A stretch of DNA of 64,000 nucleotides from Litomosoides sigmodontis. Lineage: Eukaryota > Nematoda > Chromadorea > Rhabditida > Onchocercidae. Under the pieces are notes generated by a model, which saw only the letters and a program-made list of their open reading frames with translations, was not told where the DNA came from and made no database searches. The DNA lies in NCBI GenBank assembly GCA_963070105.1, contig OY718803.1, positions 1,017,501 through 1,081,500 of the forward strand, written 5' to 3'. Positions 36,485-52,600 of the stretch are shown piece by piece; position 1 is the stretch's first letter, and each line of letters begins with the position of its first letter. Made by a program: the position numbers and the translations under genes.

Positions 36485-38724
36485 TTCATAATTCTCACAC
36501 TAAAGGAATGAAATATTTCACAGCACGCACATCATTTCATTATCGATCGGTAAAACTTTGAATTAAACTCAAATTAACACTCAATATTTGTTTACTTTAG
36601 CTTTTAGGATTGTGCTCGTCCTTATTCGTCACATCGTGACAGTTACGAAATGAAATTTCATTTTTCTCTTTGATCAGCTAATTGAAGTACGATGTGATTT
36701 AGATAATGTTCGCATTTAGTTAGTTAGTGTTGAAAATTGAAAAATACCATTGAGGTCTTTCAAGTCGAACAGTGGAGAGAGGAGGAAGTTGGGAAGAGAA
36801 AGAAAGATGGATAGAGAGAATAAATAGAGAGCTACAGTATGTTATACTTATTTGTAAATGTTCATTTCACTCTTTTAATTCGCTCGATACGGTAAATTGT
36901 TCTGCACAAAATTGCTTTTATTTGTACGGTGCAATTGTTACCAGACAACTTGATGTCCATTTTCTTTTTCTTTTTTTTTTTTTTTTTTTTAAATATAAAA
37001 TGATTAATTCTATGCTTACACGCACATAAAACAATATTTTTTCTTTTTCTTCCATTTCTCACTTCTCTTTTTCAATTTAATACCTAACTAGTAGCGGCAA
37101 AAAAAAAGAAAGAGGAATATTAAATAAAAAAAACAACGATACATATTTGAAAAAAAAATGCTCACTTTGCTTTAATTTAAAAATTAAAAAATTACTGCCA
37201 GTAATGAAAGGAAAAAAACCGAATAAATAAGCAAGTGGAAAAAAGAGGAAGAGAAAGAAACAAAAACAGGCAAGAGTACATTAAATAGGCTAGTGCACAT
37301 AGACCTATGCAGATGTCATTATTTAATTAGAATTTTTTTCAGTTCTTAATGATCGCAGATAGCATAAAAACATTTTAATAAAAAAGAGTGAGAAAGTGAA
37401 GGAAAGAAGAGAGGAAGAGGAGAGAGAAGGAATTTTTGTCTTCTCTCCACTGGAGGTCTACAATGTTCTCCTATCTATTTTTTTTTTGCTTCATTTTTCA
37501 TTATTTCATTTTTTTTTTAAACGGTTTCATTTTACACATTTGGCTGATGATGATAATGATAATGATGATGACTGTCGAGGGATGACGATGATAATGGTGA
37601 CGATGAAGACAATGTAAATCAATGGAAATTAGAAAGTAATTGAAATCAAACTGAAGATGGACCAATTCAGATCTTCAAGCGCTCTTCCACCATTTATCTC
37701 CCTTTTAATTTTGCAATATATGTATGGTATTTTTAGTTGAATTTTGTTGAAATTCTGATAATTTGATTGAATTAAAATAAAAATGTAATAAATCGTCGAA
37801 TTTGTTAACTTGTTTATTGCTCACTAACACGCGCTTGGAAGCAGCGATAATGGTTCTCTTATTGTTTTCATTGTGATGCGAAGAAAAAAGAGCAAAAGAA
37901 AGAATTTACTTGAAGTTTGTAATTTCTGCTCTTTAAAGTGAAGCGGCGAAAAAGCTATCGGACATAAAATATTAAGGTTTGGGGCGAAAGAGGGAAGAAA
38001 TTGAGACAATGAAATTCCGCTACAAAAAATTAAGCAATGATGCGAAAATTATTTGCAAAATGTATCATTCTCAAAAATAAGCGAAAAGAAGGAATGGGCG
38101 AAAATGCAACAATAGTTATCCGCACTGTGAAATTTTGCATTTTTTCTAAAATTTAAAATTTAAAAGTTTTCCATCTTTCATTCATCCTATTTCTTTTCTA
38201 TCATTTTATTCATTTCATCCATTCTTCTCTTTCCTTTCCTCCTCTCTCGCTCTCTCGTCCTCTCACTTCTTCCCTCTTTCTCTCTTTCGTAATAGAAAAT
38301 CAATTAATAGAAAATTTTTTCAATAACAAAAAAAAAAACTAGTGAAAAAAAAATGAAAATGTTCAAAATTCAATTATTGATTTATAATTATCAGCAAAAC
38401 TGTTGAGCAGCGTACGTGTACGTACATTTGTGAGAATGAGAAATTACTGGGAACAATTTTGCAGCATCAATTGTTGTATTTTAAATAAATGTAAACAAAT
38501 GGAAGTGGAGTGGGAATAACTACCATATGGTTGGCTGATTATTAGCATTCATTCATTAAGTTAGCAAGCTAATTTACATAGGTAATAGTCGTTATCGCCA
38601 GGCTAACATCACACTCACAGCTATCGTCAATCACTATCACAATCATCTTTATCACTGTTATTGTCATCATTATTATCATCACCACCATTGCAATCATCGT
38701 AATCATCATCATCTTCACACTCAT

Positions 38725-38870
38725 CATTAATCACCAATCATCATCATCATCATCATCACCGCCACAATCATTGTTCATCAATTATCCATCCATCAATCGT
38801 CATCATCAACGCTATTACAATCATCGTTATCACTATTATCATCATCATCATCATCATCATCATCATTGTC
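38725..38870. repeat. (ATC)n trinucleotide tracts
   Basis: Runs of ATC/TCA at about 38741-38757 and 38838-38866, in a wider field (38600-38900) of ATC-rich sequence. Asp-rich (-) and His-rich (+) frames over it are artefacts. Confidence 0.85.
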
Positions 38871-41800
38871 ATCCGCTGACAACAGCAATAATAGTAATAA
38901 TCGTAGTAATAGTGTCATCAGCAATTGTTTATGGTCCTCGTCATTATTCACTGGGATGACAGAGTTGGGGAAAATGTATTTGGCCATGGATGCTCTCTTG
39001 TCAACAACACTTCTTCCTGGGAAAATATTAACCAAATAGAAGTGTTTGTTTCACATTTCAATGATAATTCCCGGGAAACTAAGAACGTTATTGTCAAATA
39101 GTAATTAATAAATGGTGCTAATAATAGCAAGGGATTGGACAAAAAGTTTGCACCGTGGGCACGTCGAAATGACGTACTGTGTGAATTGAATTACAGTCTT
39201 AGTATGTAACAAAAATGATGAGGATTAGAAAAGAGAAAAAATGTTAATTAAAATTTATTGTTGTCTTATTTTACTGGAAATTAGTGGGTGTTATAACTTT
39301 GTTGTTTATATGTGCAATTTTAGCAAATGAACAATTCGACTGCGTTTTTTCTTTTCACGGATACGTCACTTTTCATGAATGGTATTCGTTGTCACCATGT
39401 GACATTTAGTTATCAGTGATAATTTCTCAAAAAGAGAAATTCATTTGTAGCATTATTGATTTTTGTGTCGATGTATTGACAGCCTATAGTTGTCGAAATA
39501 ACAAATTTAAATTTTAAAGTGAGTTAAATGAAAGCAAAAAAAAATCATGCTTTTTGTTGATTGAAATTGTTCATTAAACAGTTCTCATACTGTTACATAT
39601 ACGATAAAATTCTTTCAACAATTCATATTTCCATTTATGAATATCTGGTTTATTGCAACCTCTCGATACCTCTGGAAAAAGAAATGAAGAAAAATGAATT
39701 TTTTTTTGCTCCAAATTATTAGTTGAAGAGAGAAATTTTGAGGAGAGAAAATTATCAACTTCTACTTTACTGCTTTCATTTCATTGCACTTTTAAAAGTA
39801 ATTGATCAATTTCATCGAATTTAAATGCTAATTGTTTATTGATTTTCACTGCAAATGTAAAATGAGCAAAAAAAAAATGCGAGCACAGTTGAGAGTTTTC
39901 TGTTGTTTTTATCCAAAGAAAAACGCATAAATTTTAGCAAGCATTAACTATATTACTAAATTTACATTCTCTTCCAAATTCGATTCTTTTTCACACTTGT
40001 TTCAATCGTTTAAAATTAATTTAGCATTTAAAATTTATCTATGGAGGGAAGAAATGGAAAATGACAGTAAGTACTTAATGATTCTGATCAATTTACTTTC
40101 GTATGAGATAATTAATCTGTGTCAATTAATGAAACATTAAATGACCCTGAAAGTTTTGGTAAATTAATTTACCATTTTTTTCTTTTCTTTTTCTTGATTG
40201 ACAATACGCATATCGCGCAAATCAGTTCTACCATCTTTTCACTTCAACTTGCAAATACATTTTACCACTATTTCGGCCAAAGTAAGAGAAAAAAGTTTCA
40301 AAAATTTTTTTCAAATTGACAAGAGTGGACATACAGCTAAATATATTATGTATTTTGGAGCAGACGACTTTTCACTCCTTCATTTTTCAAATTATACATT
40401 CATTAATTACTTTAGCAATCAGATAAGACATATACATTTTAATCGCTTTTATTCTTTTCGTCGCTTCCTCTCTCTCTCTCTCTCTTTCTATCCATGAAAT
40501 TATGAAAGATTTAATTGTTTAATCGGCGCGCATTCACACCAAAAAGTTTTGCCTTGTTTAATTTTAAACAAATTATTTCATTTATTGGATGTGAAGGGAA
40601 GAATGCAACAAAAGATTGCATAACAGCAAAATATTTTACAAAAATTTTGGAGTAAAAGCGACAGCAAGAATGAGCAGTATTAGTGATAATGATAAAAGGA
40701 AAAAGAGGAAAAGTAATTAATGACTTTTAAAGTAAAAGCAAACTACGAACATCACTCACTTAATCAAAGGAACGATAAATTTCATTAAAAAAAAACATAT
40801 TAATATTATTTGCATACTTTCAATGTTTGCATTGTGTTCCAAAATTAAAAACTTATAAAATTCAATATTTTATTAAATATATACATAGAAGATGTACTGT
40901 TTCAAAAATATACTCTATTAGTGGATGAATTACTTAGAAAAAAAAATTTAGGAGTGAGAAACGTTAAGCGCTTGGAAGAGAGGCTTGACAGGATCACAAC
41001 TTGATGAATTATCGTTTTTAAATGATTGAATGAGATATGATAAAACCGTCGTGTAATCAATTTAATTTATTACATTTAACAAATGTTTATTAGTTAAAAT
41101 TTTTACAAAAATGATGTATTTTTGGTGGAAAGTTTGTGCGATAGGATGAGTGGATTTGTGATAGGTGACGCATATGTTCACAGATCAATCATATTCACAA
41201 CTTCGTGGCTTCCGTACGTGGACGGTAGCTTCGTCCGCTTGCAACTGTTACAGCAAATTTTAGCTTTAACAAATGGCTTAAATTTGCCATCACTTGTCAT
41301 CATCCGATATGACTGCTACTACCACTCGGCCTGCAACTGCTACTGTCACGCTTAGTAATTGAAACATACGTTCATCATTTTCAACATCACTAATCATCGT
41401 CATCACCATCTTCATTATCATCATTATCATTATCGCAGACAGCAGCGTTTATCGTCATAAATCTGTCTGTCAGTTGATAATTTTAAAATTGATGAGAGGA
41501 CGGGCTAATTTGTGCTGGAACAGTTGTTTTAAATTGTGTCAAAATTTGATCGTTAACAGATTGTGTGCAAATATTATCGACGAGATAAATGAAGGATGCA
41601 GAAGAGGGAAGAGAATTTCACACCATTAATCATTAAAATTTTGACTATAATAGAAATATGCACTGTTTCAAAAATTAAGCAGTTAATTTTTAAGCAAAAA
41701 GAGAAGTTGGAATTTACGAGTGGAAAAATTTTTACAAAGAAATAAGTCGGTAATTTATTGGCTTTAACTTATTAATATTTTTAATGTCATTTGCAATATT

Positions 41801-43559
41801 TCGACATTTATCAAATTTTATTTTTAAACGCAAATTCAAATTTGCATTTAAGATACAAATAATTGGCAAGTTTTGAGCCAATTTTTTTTTACCATTTTCT
41901 TTCCAAAAAAATATATTAGTATTTTAAATGAAATTATGCTAATTTTCCAGTGTTTTAGAGATTGCGGTAGGAAGCTAATGAGTGCTATGTGGAAAGAAAA
42001 GCGTGGGATAATTTATGATTCAAATAAAATGGTTCAAAAAAAAAGATTTTAAAACAATCGTGTGATTCATATCGGATCAACTGAACTGCACAACGATTGC
42101 TTTTTCCTGCACTCCTTCTCTTGCATTTAATTAGCTGTTTGATGATCAAAGGCGGTTATCATCTTGTCGCTTCACACAACGATCGTCGCTTCACTCAATT
42201 TCATTGGTTTCAGTGGCGATAGGAATGGATTCGTTTTGATGTCACTGCGAAGACGAACATCAAATTTGCATATAAATTACTATCATTTAAATACATATGA
42301 TTGAGTTTTAAAATAATGAAAATTGGATAAATTGTGGATGAAGAGCCTTTTGCATCTGATGTGACGCACAAATAACATCGAAGATTTTATGGGTAAATTT
42401 TGTACATTTGAATTTTGCGAATTCTTGAAAATAGCAGTAGATGGGGAAGCATTTTGTTGTGCATGGAAATTACCTCAGTGTATCACATAATATTATCGAC
42501 ATTTTTTTCTCTTGTAATTAGCAAATTAGTTGATTAACTTGCTCAGGTTGCGCTAGTTTCAGTGCTGCAAAATCATTTAGTTAAAAGAAAAAGCAATGAG
42601 TTGCAAAAATCAATTAATTTAAAACAAAAAAAAAAGCTGAAACGAACAATTAAATTAATTTTTCTCCTACAATTTTAACATATTTTTTTCTCTGTAACAC
42701 ACATACCTTACATTGCAATTTTTCTTACAACTTTTTTTTAATCAAAAAAAAAAATTGTAAGAATTAGTTAGAGAGGAAAAAAATTTTCATTAATTTATCA
42801 TTTCATTTATCAGAGATGAATGCATTCAATCACTTTCATAGTGTGAGAAAAGAGACATTTAAATTTTCCATCGAAACAACATATCATTTTCCTTATCAAT
42901 TTGCATCTTTCAAGCATCAATTCTTCTTAAATTTCATTTCAAAATTTTTAAATTTATTTCGCAATATGTTCAGCCGCAAATGAACATTATGTTCACAGAC
43001 CTGTTCTCTCATCCATTTTTTTCCCCTTTTTTTTCGTCAACTCATCTTCTTCGATCATTTTAGAGGAAGAAAATTTGGATGTCATCAATTCGTTTTCAAT
43101 ATTAATGTTTCAAGGACATACTGTTATTTCCATTCCAATACTACTATCAACCAGCAATCCTTAATAGCCTTGAAAGCATCACATCAAAAATTTTAAAACA
43201 AACCCCCCCAAAAAAAGCGAAAAGATTTTGAGACTTAAGTTGGAGCAGGAAGGATAAAAGTAATTAAGAGAAACGAAGATATTTTGTTTTCCTAAAGAGA
43301 AGAAAGGAAAAATGCGATATAATTTTTAAGTTCATATTGTCATAATTTTGTTTACAGGAATGGGGAAGCATATTTTCCTCTCATTTTGACAATCCTTTCT
43401 TTTCCCCTTTCTCTCTCTCTCTCTTTTTTTAGTTTTAATTGACATCATTCTTTGTGAAGAATGAAAAAGCTATTATTTGTAGTTAATTTAATTAAGTAAC
43501 AGATGCGCAACTGATAACAACCTACTGATAACACTTGATTTGCAATCATTTACTGCTTT

Positions 43560-43724
43560 ACAACGCTTTCTTCCTTCATTCCCTCTCTCTCTCTCTCTCT
43601 CCCTCTCTCTCCTTTCTTACTGAAAACCACTAATTGCGAAATAAAATGAGTAAGATCTAAATGGACGATGAACAGTAATCGTGCAAAAAATCTACGCCAC
43701 GTTTTTTCAATCCCTTTTTTTCTT

Positions 43725-43762
<38 letters not shown>

Positions 43763-43765
43763 TTT
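43560..43765. repeat. (CT)n tracts
   Basis: Two pyrimidine tracts, at about 43580-43612 and 43728-43760, mostly CT dinucleotide. They lie a few hundred bases before the giant (TTA)n array. Confidence 0.85.
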
Positions 43766-43992
43766 AAGTCTTGACGATCAACGATCAATGGATTAATGCT
43801 GTTGGTAGTTCAAGAGTAGAAAAGTTCATTTCATTCAAGTACAGAAGTGTTTAACTACTCAGCAAAAGTCTAATTGACAAATTTTGTTAAGTGAAATGCT
43901 GTTGCATTTGAAATATTCGAATAACAAATCGTAAAATGATTTTTTCGTTGAATTTAAATAATTCAATTGCATAATTATTATGATTATAACAC

Positions 43993-45556
<1,564 letters not shown>

Positions 45557-48365
45557 ATTATTATTTTTTATTTTTATTATTATTAATTATTAATTATTAT
45601 TATTGCTATTACAATCATTGTGAATATAATTTGCATAATCTTTTCTATTGCTAAAAAATCAAAATAAAAAATTCGTTTTTTAATTCGTCTAAAATTTTTA
45701 ATTACTTTATCCTTGTTTGCTCACCCATGCAAGTTAGCATGCAATGAGTTAACTAATAGAACAAAATGAAATGGACAAATCGATGATGAAATGTCACAAT
45801 GCGCATTTCTTCTCTTTGTGCATAATTTGAAGAAATCAATGATTGTAGGAAATTAAATTTTTCCTTAATGCTTTGTTGATCGGAAGAGGAATATGATGAA
45901 AAGCATTGATAAGCTTAGTAAAGCTTAAGTGAAATGAGCTAGATATGCTGAAAGTGGGATGAAATAAATTTTCCTTTTTTTAAATTGAGCAACAATTCCA
46001 CTCAAGCATTTCATCCATTGGTTAATGAATTAATTTTTTAATTAATGAATAAAAGAGAAGAATTGGAATGTCTGTTGAATGGGAAATGATGCAAAATTTT
46101 TTCACTTATTCTTAAAATCACATTATAATTTCACAAAAAATTTGCATGCAAAAGATTAATCTAACTAGGAAAGCAAACTCTTACTAGATGGAGTGTTCGG
46201 CATAAAAATAACTTAACAGAAAATATTTTCAAATTTTTTAGTGATTAAAATTATGTACTCTTGTGCCTAATTGCTGAATTGCAAAATACGATGAGTTTAT
46301 ACTCGATCACATGAATGACTTCTGCAAATCAGCAATCAGTAAATTTAATCATTTTATAAATATGTAATGCAGTAAATTAAATTTTTACTTTCCAAGCAGA
46401 AATAATAATTTGAAAAAAAAAGAGGAGTACTAGCATTAATGCTAAACTAAATTCTCCGGTTATTTTTCATTGAAATAAATTAAATTACAAAAAAAAAAAA
46501 TTTTATTTCCTTGGAAAATTTTAATTGTCGACAGCATGCATTGATTGCTTCGTCATTTTTCCTTTTATTCTCATTTTCACTCAATTATTTTTATTTGTTT
46601 ATTTTTTTCTTTTATTGACGTTTGAATGGCAATTTGTTAAATTCAAACAGTGAAATTGATATGTTTGAATGAAGCGTTCGCCGGATGATTATCCTATCAA
46701 TTCTACTGTCTCAGTAACAATGGCGTACGTAATTGGAGAAGGTGTGAAAAAAGATGTGCGTCACTTTTTTCTACTTCGCTAACAGTTGCTTGCAGATCGT
46801 GAACTGTTGCTGACCTTTTCCATCTCTACAGCACACCTGATATGCGTTACACGTGTCTACGTGTGCATATGCGTGTGTGTATGTGCTAAAAATGTTAATT
46901 TGGTTAAAATTAATATCATTTATAAATGATAATTGTAGCTATCAAAGAGAGAAAGAGAGAGAGAGGAGAAAGAGTGGGGAAAAAACAGTATTAATTATAT
47001 CAATGATAAGAAGGAGTACGGTAGCAGAAGGATAACAGAAGGTACCAGAAGTTTATCCATCATGTAAATGTCAATTATTAGAATGAAATGAAACAGATTC
47101 AACCATTGTAAATTATATGCAAAAAAGATTGAAAAAAGAAATGGTATGAAAGGAGGAGGAGAAAAAGAAGAGGATTTCTAAAAGCAACAAAAATATAGGT
47201 AGGGACCTATTTAATTGAACAAAAAAATTTTTTTACATAATTTAAATTTTGTATTATTTTTATCTATTAAAAAAAAGTTTAGCTTAAAATTTTTATACGT
47301 CAAATGATAAATGATAGAGGAACCTTTTTAAAAAAAAATTTTAATTGTGCTATTCCAAGTTAAATCACTTAGTTCAGCTATTAATTAGCTAGATTATATC
47401 AATTGTTGGTTGAACTGATGAATTTTAATTAATCAACATTTGCAGTGTTTCTTATTTGAAAATTTCAACATTTGTTGAAATCTAAACACATCACGGTGAT
47501 GAATAATGATTTGACGGGAATAATTTTTGATCATTGTATCATCGTATCTAATAAAAATTATGATTAACCCGTTCATGTGATTGAAAAATGAGTGAAACAA
47601 TGCAATTTGCTCTTCATCCTGCAACCGTAATTTGTATTAATAGAAAATAATACTTAATATTAATAATAAATAATAATGATAAATAATAACGAAGGAATAA
47701 TGATAACAGCAAACAAAACTTACGTGCTATAATTAATTTAAATTTGCAATTAAAATTAGCTACTTTCTAAGATGAGATGGAACAAAAAAAAAAACAATTT
47801 CGCTTTCTCACATTCCAAAAAGAAAAAAGAGAAAACAATTTTTTTTTAAGCTAAAAAGCTGAATGCAATAATTTATCCATTCGGTAGCAAAACGAAGCAA
47901 ATATTGAACTCATCACTTATGCAATTATACTTTCTCACCTAAAGAATGAAAAAAAAAAGTTCGAAAGAGAAGAAAAGTGGAAGATAGAGGAAAAGGATAG
48001 CATTGGTCAGGGATGAACGAACAAAGAAAAAGCGAACGCTTAGCTTTACTGATAAATTTAACGGGAAAGTTTTGCATAATTTCTCCTTCTTGAATAACTA
48101 AACAATGAAATTGATTTAAAATTAATGGTAATAGAGCAAAAAGTGGTGAGTAAATTTAAATTGAATTGAATTATAAATCAATTATATTATTTATTGGAAA
48201 TTATTTCATTCATATGTGTGTCTGTCAGGTATGTCTTTATGGTTGCTGTGTGGTGATAAATAAGTAAATGTATATAATTTTTACGTTTTGATTGATTGCA
48301 CTTTTGTGATGCTAATTTTGCCGGCAATATTGAATATGAATGATATTAATGTCGATGATGGGAAA

Positions 48366-48408
48366 GGAGAAAGAGAGAGAGGTAGAGAGAGAGAGAGAGA
48401 GAGAAGAA
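48366..48408. repeat. (GA)n microsatellite
   Basis: GA dinucleotide run with a GGTA interruption. A similar, purer run lies at 50901-50932. Confidence 0.85.
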
Positions 48409-50897
48409 CATTGTTCTATAGGTACAGTATATGAGGAGAAGAACTTTTTTTTTTGTTAAGTTTAAGAGAAAAAAAATTTTTCAAAAAAATTTTAGATTTA
48501 TATTTGAAATTTTGTGCAAGATTTAATAGCAGTGTTAATAACTCTATCACTTCAGTTGTGTTAGAGCTAATTTAAACGCATTCTAATAATTTTATTTGAT
48601 TGTTATTGAATACAGAATGCAAAAATATATTAAGCGTTCTAATCACTGCGAGAAATAATAACATTTTTTAATTTAAATTTTTATTTCTTTGTTCAGTGTA
48701 CTTGATGCTTGTGTTTGTGTTTGCAATACCTAATCGAGTGAAATTTTACAGATTTTGAGAAAAAAGACGCGCAAGAAATTAGCATATATGAGGAGACAAG
48801 TACACGCACGCAAGATATATTGCGCACTACACCTGTACGACCTGTCTTGCGGTGACAGTGATGCATGCTAATGCAAAAAATTTTGCACCTAGCACTTGAA
48901 CTTATTTTTGAATTAAAATATAAAAAGTGTTCATGTTATGTAGCAAGCGTAAATGCTGAAATATTACGTAAGTGTTTAGGAAGGAGCAAATTTGACAATT
49001 TGTTTGTAGCAAATCGAATTGATAATAATTTAATTTTGTTACGTGTGATTTCAATTTAAAATAAATTTCTCTTATAAATTCATATTATTTTAGCACATTA
49101 GCTTATTTTTGATGCTTGTAAGTCAGCGGCAAAATTGGCTTTCATATTTGTAAAAAGTGTCAGCACAACTTGCTGTCTTCACTTCATGAAGTTCCATTGG
49201 AGATATTTGAAAAATGCAATTTTTGTTTTAAATTTACTCTTCCAATTTACCTAATTTAGTTGGATTTTTTCAGTCAGTATTTTCAAATGATCCAATTTAA
49301 TGCTAAAGTTTCACTTTTATGAAATTAATAAAAATGACACAAACTATCCTTCTTCCGCTTATTCGTACTGCTCACATTCAGAGGGAAAGGAAGAGAGGGA
49401 GAAAATGAGAGAGTATAAAACATTGTTGGCATTTTACCTAATTATCTACTCCTTCATAAGTAATGCTAAAAAAATTTTGCATAGGCAATTTATCAAGTCT
49501 CAATAGATAGTTTTCTTTTTTCATTTCTTCCAAAGAAATAAAAAAAAAAAAGAAGGACGATGCGAAACAGCCCATAAAAGTAGCAGTTGAATGGAGAATT
49601 ATTGGTCTGGTATTCTATTGTTTATTGATCCGGCACTTATTGCTTATTGATCGAGCAATTTATCGCAGCACAAGCAACAGCTGACACTTCTTATTAGCAT
49701 CATCATCATTGTTGTAATTATTACTGTCATTGCTACGATCTACATCATCAATGAACACTTCCAAAACAACGATCGCTGGAAACATATGTACGGATGAGAA
49801 AAAAAGAAAATTGATAGAGAAAAAAATGATTCCCTTTGAAAGTTACCGACCATATGTTTCATGAAAATCTAATTTGGAACACATTTAGAATGAATGTTTG
49901 AAGGGAAAAAAAAATTTGGTGTGAAATTCAATCTGATAATTTTCATTGTCACAACAGATGAGCAACCAAACGGGATATCTCAGGATAATTTTAGCAACGC
50001 TGTCAATCGATTGCATTTTAAGTTGCTGCACAACAATTAACAATGCTTGAACAGAGATACTGACAAAAGATCTCGCCGCGTATCGCACCTCTGATAAGCA
50101 GTTGATAATTACGGAGCTAAAATATTTATTTATGCAAATTGCACGGCATTAGCTCAGAGTGATAACTCCTCAGCTATTGCTGTAGGCGATTTACATGCAA
50201 TTCTAAAATTTGATGAAATTTGTTAAATTAAATTTTTAGTACAACAAATAATAGAATGTTCTCTCTTTTTTTATGTATGTGTGTTTCGAGAGTGTTTAAC
50301 AATTGGAGTGCAAAAAGATACCAGAAAAAAGTTGAGTGATTTGGGAGAAATTTCTTTACTTTTAAATTTTTTTCATTTTTTACAAGAAAAAATTTTTTTC
50401 TAAATATGATGTTTTTGTAAAAGAGAAGATGAGAAAGTTTGTGAGCGCCTCACACACCTTATATTTTCTTTCATAGAAATTTTCAATTCAGTGCCTTCTT
50501 TCAAGTTGCCACTATCATTAAAATTATTTAGTACCATTAATAAATTAACATTAATGACTATAATTAATTGCCATTCTTCATTATCACATTATTTAATATT
50601 ATCAATTATTATTCATTATTTCTCGTTATCTTTGTTATCGTAATTATGGATAATCTTGTTTATTTTTGAATTAATTTACCACCAAATTATCGTTGTTTTG
50701 TGGAAATTGCTTTCCCACGCATAAATTTCTATTTTGAATTTAATTTCAAATTCATCACGGGCGAAAATGGCAATTTTCTGTGAACGAACGTTCAAATATA
50801 CCTAATCCATTAAATCAATAATTCCTCCAGCAAAATAATTCTTCTCATTTCAATGAGTTCCATTAGAGGATAAACGAAATGGATAAGTTTCAGCATC

Positions 50898-50900
<3 letters not shown>

Positions 50901-50932
<32 letters not shown>
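50901..50932. repeat. (GA)n microsatellite
   Basis: Sixteen GA units without interruption. Confidence 0.9.
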
Positions 50933-50934
<2 letters not shown>

Positions 50935-51267
50935 ATTATTAGTTGCAAAATAAATGACAATTTATTGTTGGATAAACGATCGTCGTAGTAATCCGATTAT
51001 CTTGTGGCTCTCTTTTCCTTTTTATTATCAAAAGTAACTGCACTAGTTACCTTTAATATGGTATATTTACCAAAGAAGATACTTTAACAATGCAAATGTG
51101 ACAGGAAGAAATTTGATGACCTGGTTTAACAAAGAGAAAAAAAAATATGAAGATAGAGATTGATGAAGCAATGAAGAGTGGAAGAGAATGAAAAGAACGA
51201 AAGAGGGAGGGGAGAGAGAGAGAGAGAGAAGTTAATGAAATGTAAAAAACGTAACTGTACACCTTAA

Positions 51268-51335
51268 GAAGTAGCAGTAGCAGTAGTAGTAGTAGTAGTA
51301 GTAGTAGTAGCAGCAGCAACAGCATCGGTAACAGC
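51268..51335. repeat. (GTA)n/(GCA)n trinucleotide tract
   Basis: GTA and GCA triplets in mixed order, the central ten or so being pure GTA. The poly-Leu frame on the minus strand is an artefact. Confidence 0.9.
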
Positions 51336-52558
51336 AGGGGGGTTGCAAATTTTACCACATCAGAACCTAATACACACCCACACACACCTATCATCCACCA
51401 TCAATCCTCTCTTCCTCAACTCTTCTACCTCTCTCTCTCTCATCATCACACCACCACTAAATCCATCATTTCAAATAGTAACATTTGAAAATCAATGCAG
51501 TCCACAAAAGGGTCACTCATCTAATCCCACTCCTAATATCTCCACTCCCACATAAGCATTTTGTTGGTACTAAATTTGGAAATAAGTGACTGTAAGTGTT
51601 GAAATAAGCTATTTTTCAGGGACCAATAATTTCTGCTTGTTTAAGAAAAAAAAACGGAATCATTTTTTTTTTGCAATGATAGTTTAAATTTTGAAAAGCT
51701 TCCATTGTAAGACAAATTTAGAGCGAAAATGATAGTTTCATTTTGTAAGTGAATTTAGCAAAAAAAAAAAAAAAGAAAAACGAAAAAGATAGGTAAAAAA
51801 TTTTGAAAATATTGACGTTAATGAAATGATTAATGCTTAGATAATTTTTTGGTAATTCATTTTCACTTGACAGTTACAATGAAATTTTTGGGAAAACAAC
51901 AGTGAAGAAATATCATTTTTAAAAAAGGATTTTTCATCGATTTTTTTTCGTAACTGTGTGTTTAAAGCTTGCAAAAATTATGCAGTTATCTAAGGTAAAG
52001 CATGTTATTATCATCATTAATTATTTAATTAATTAACTTCAATGCTGCTTGACTAAGTCACAGAAGAGTGTTAATTGGATTTCAGCACACACATTTATTT
52101 ATTAATGCTGTTAGTTACAAACGAGCAAACTTCAATGAAATCCAAGCACTGCATGGTAAAACAGTGAAGAATTTGTCTGAAATGATTGAGTGTCAAATTA
52201 TGCAAATATTATATTATTAAATTTTATTGTAAAATTACATTTATATATGGTCAATTCAAAAGTTTAATTGTAATAAATTTAATTGTAAAATTTAGTTCAA
52301 ATTATTCATTGACAGACAAATCATGCAGCAATTAAATCATTGAATTTAATTGCAAATAGAGAGCAATAAATGAAGAGAAGTTTCAAAATGAGTGAAACAG
52401 TGAGCGCTGATGAGAACGGGGAAAATCATTTTCTCAGAAATGTTTAATCAGTAATTAATGATAGTGCGATAAGTTAAACAGATTTAATGGATGCGTTTGC
52501 TTTGTCATATTTAATCAATTTCTACATTTATTACAATTTTATGAGTGTAAAATTTATG

Positions 52559-52600
52559 TACACACACACACGCACACACACACACGCACACGCAAACACG
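52559..52600. repeat. (CA)n microsatellite, interrupted
   Basis: CA dinucleotides with CG and AA interruptions. Confidence 0.85.

Noticed and set aside
41122..41355. 77-codon plus-strand frame in a GC-richer island
   Set aside because: No recognisable motif; the minus strand of the same island is equally open for about 30 codons, so strand and coding status are undecided.
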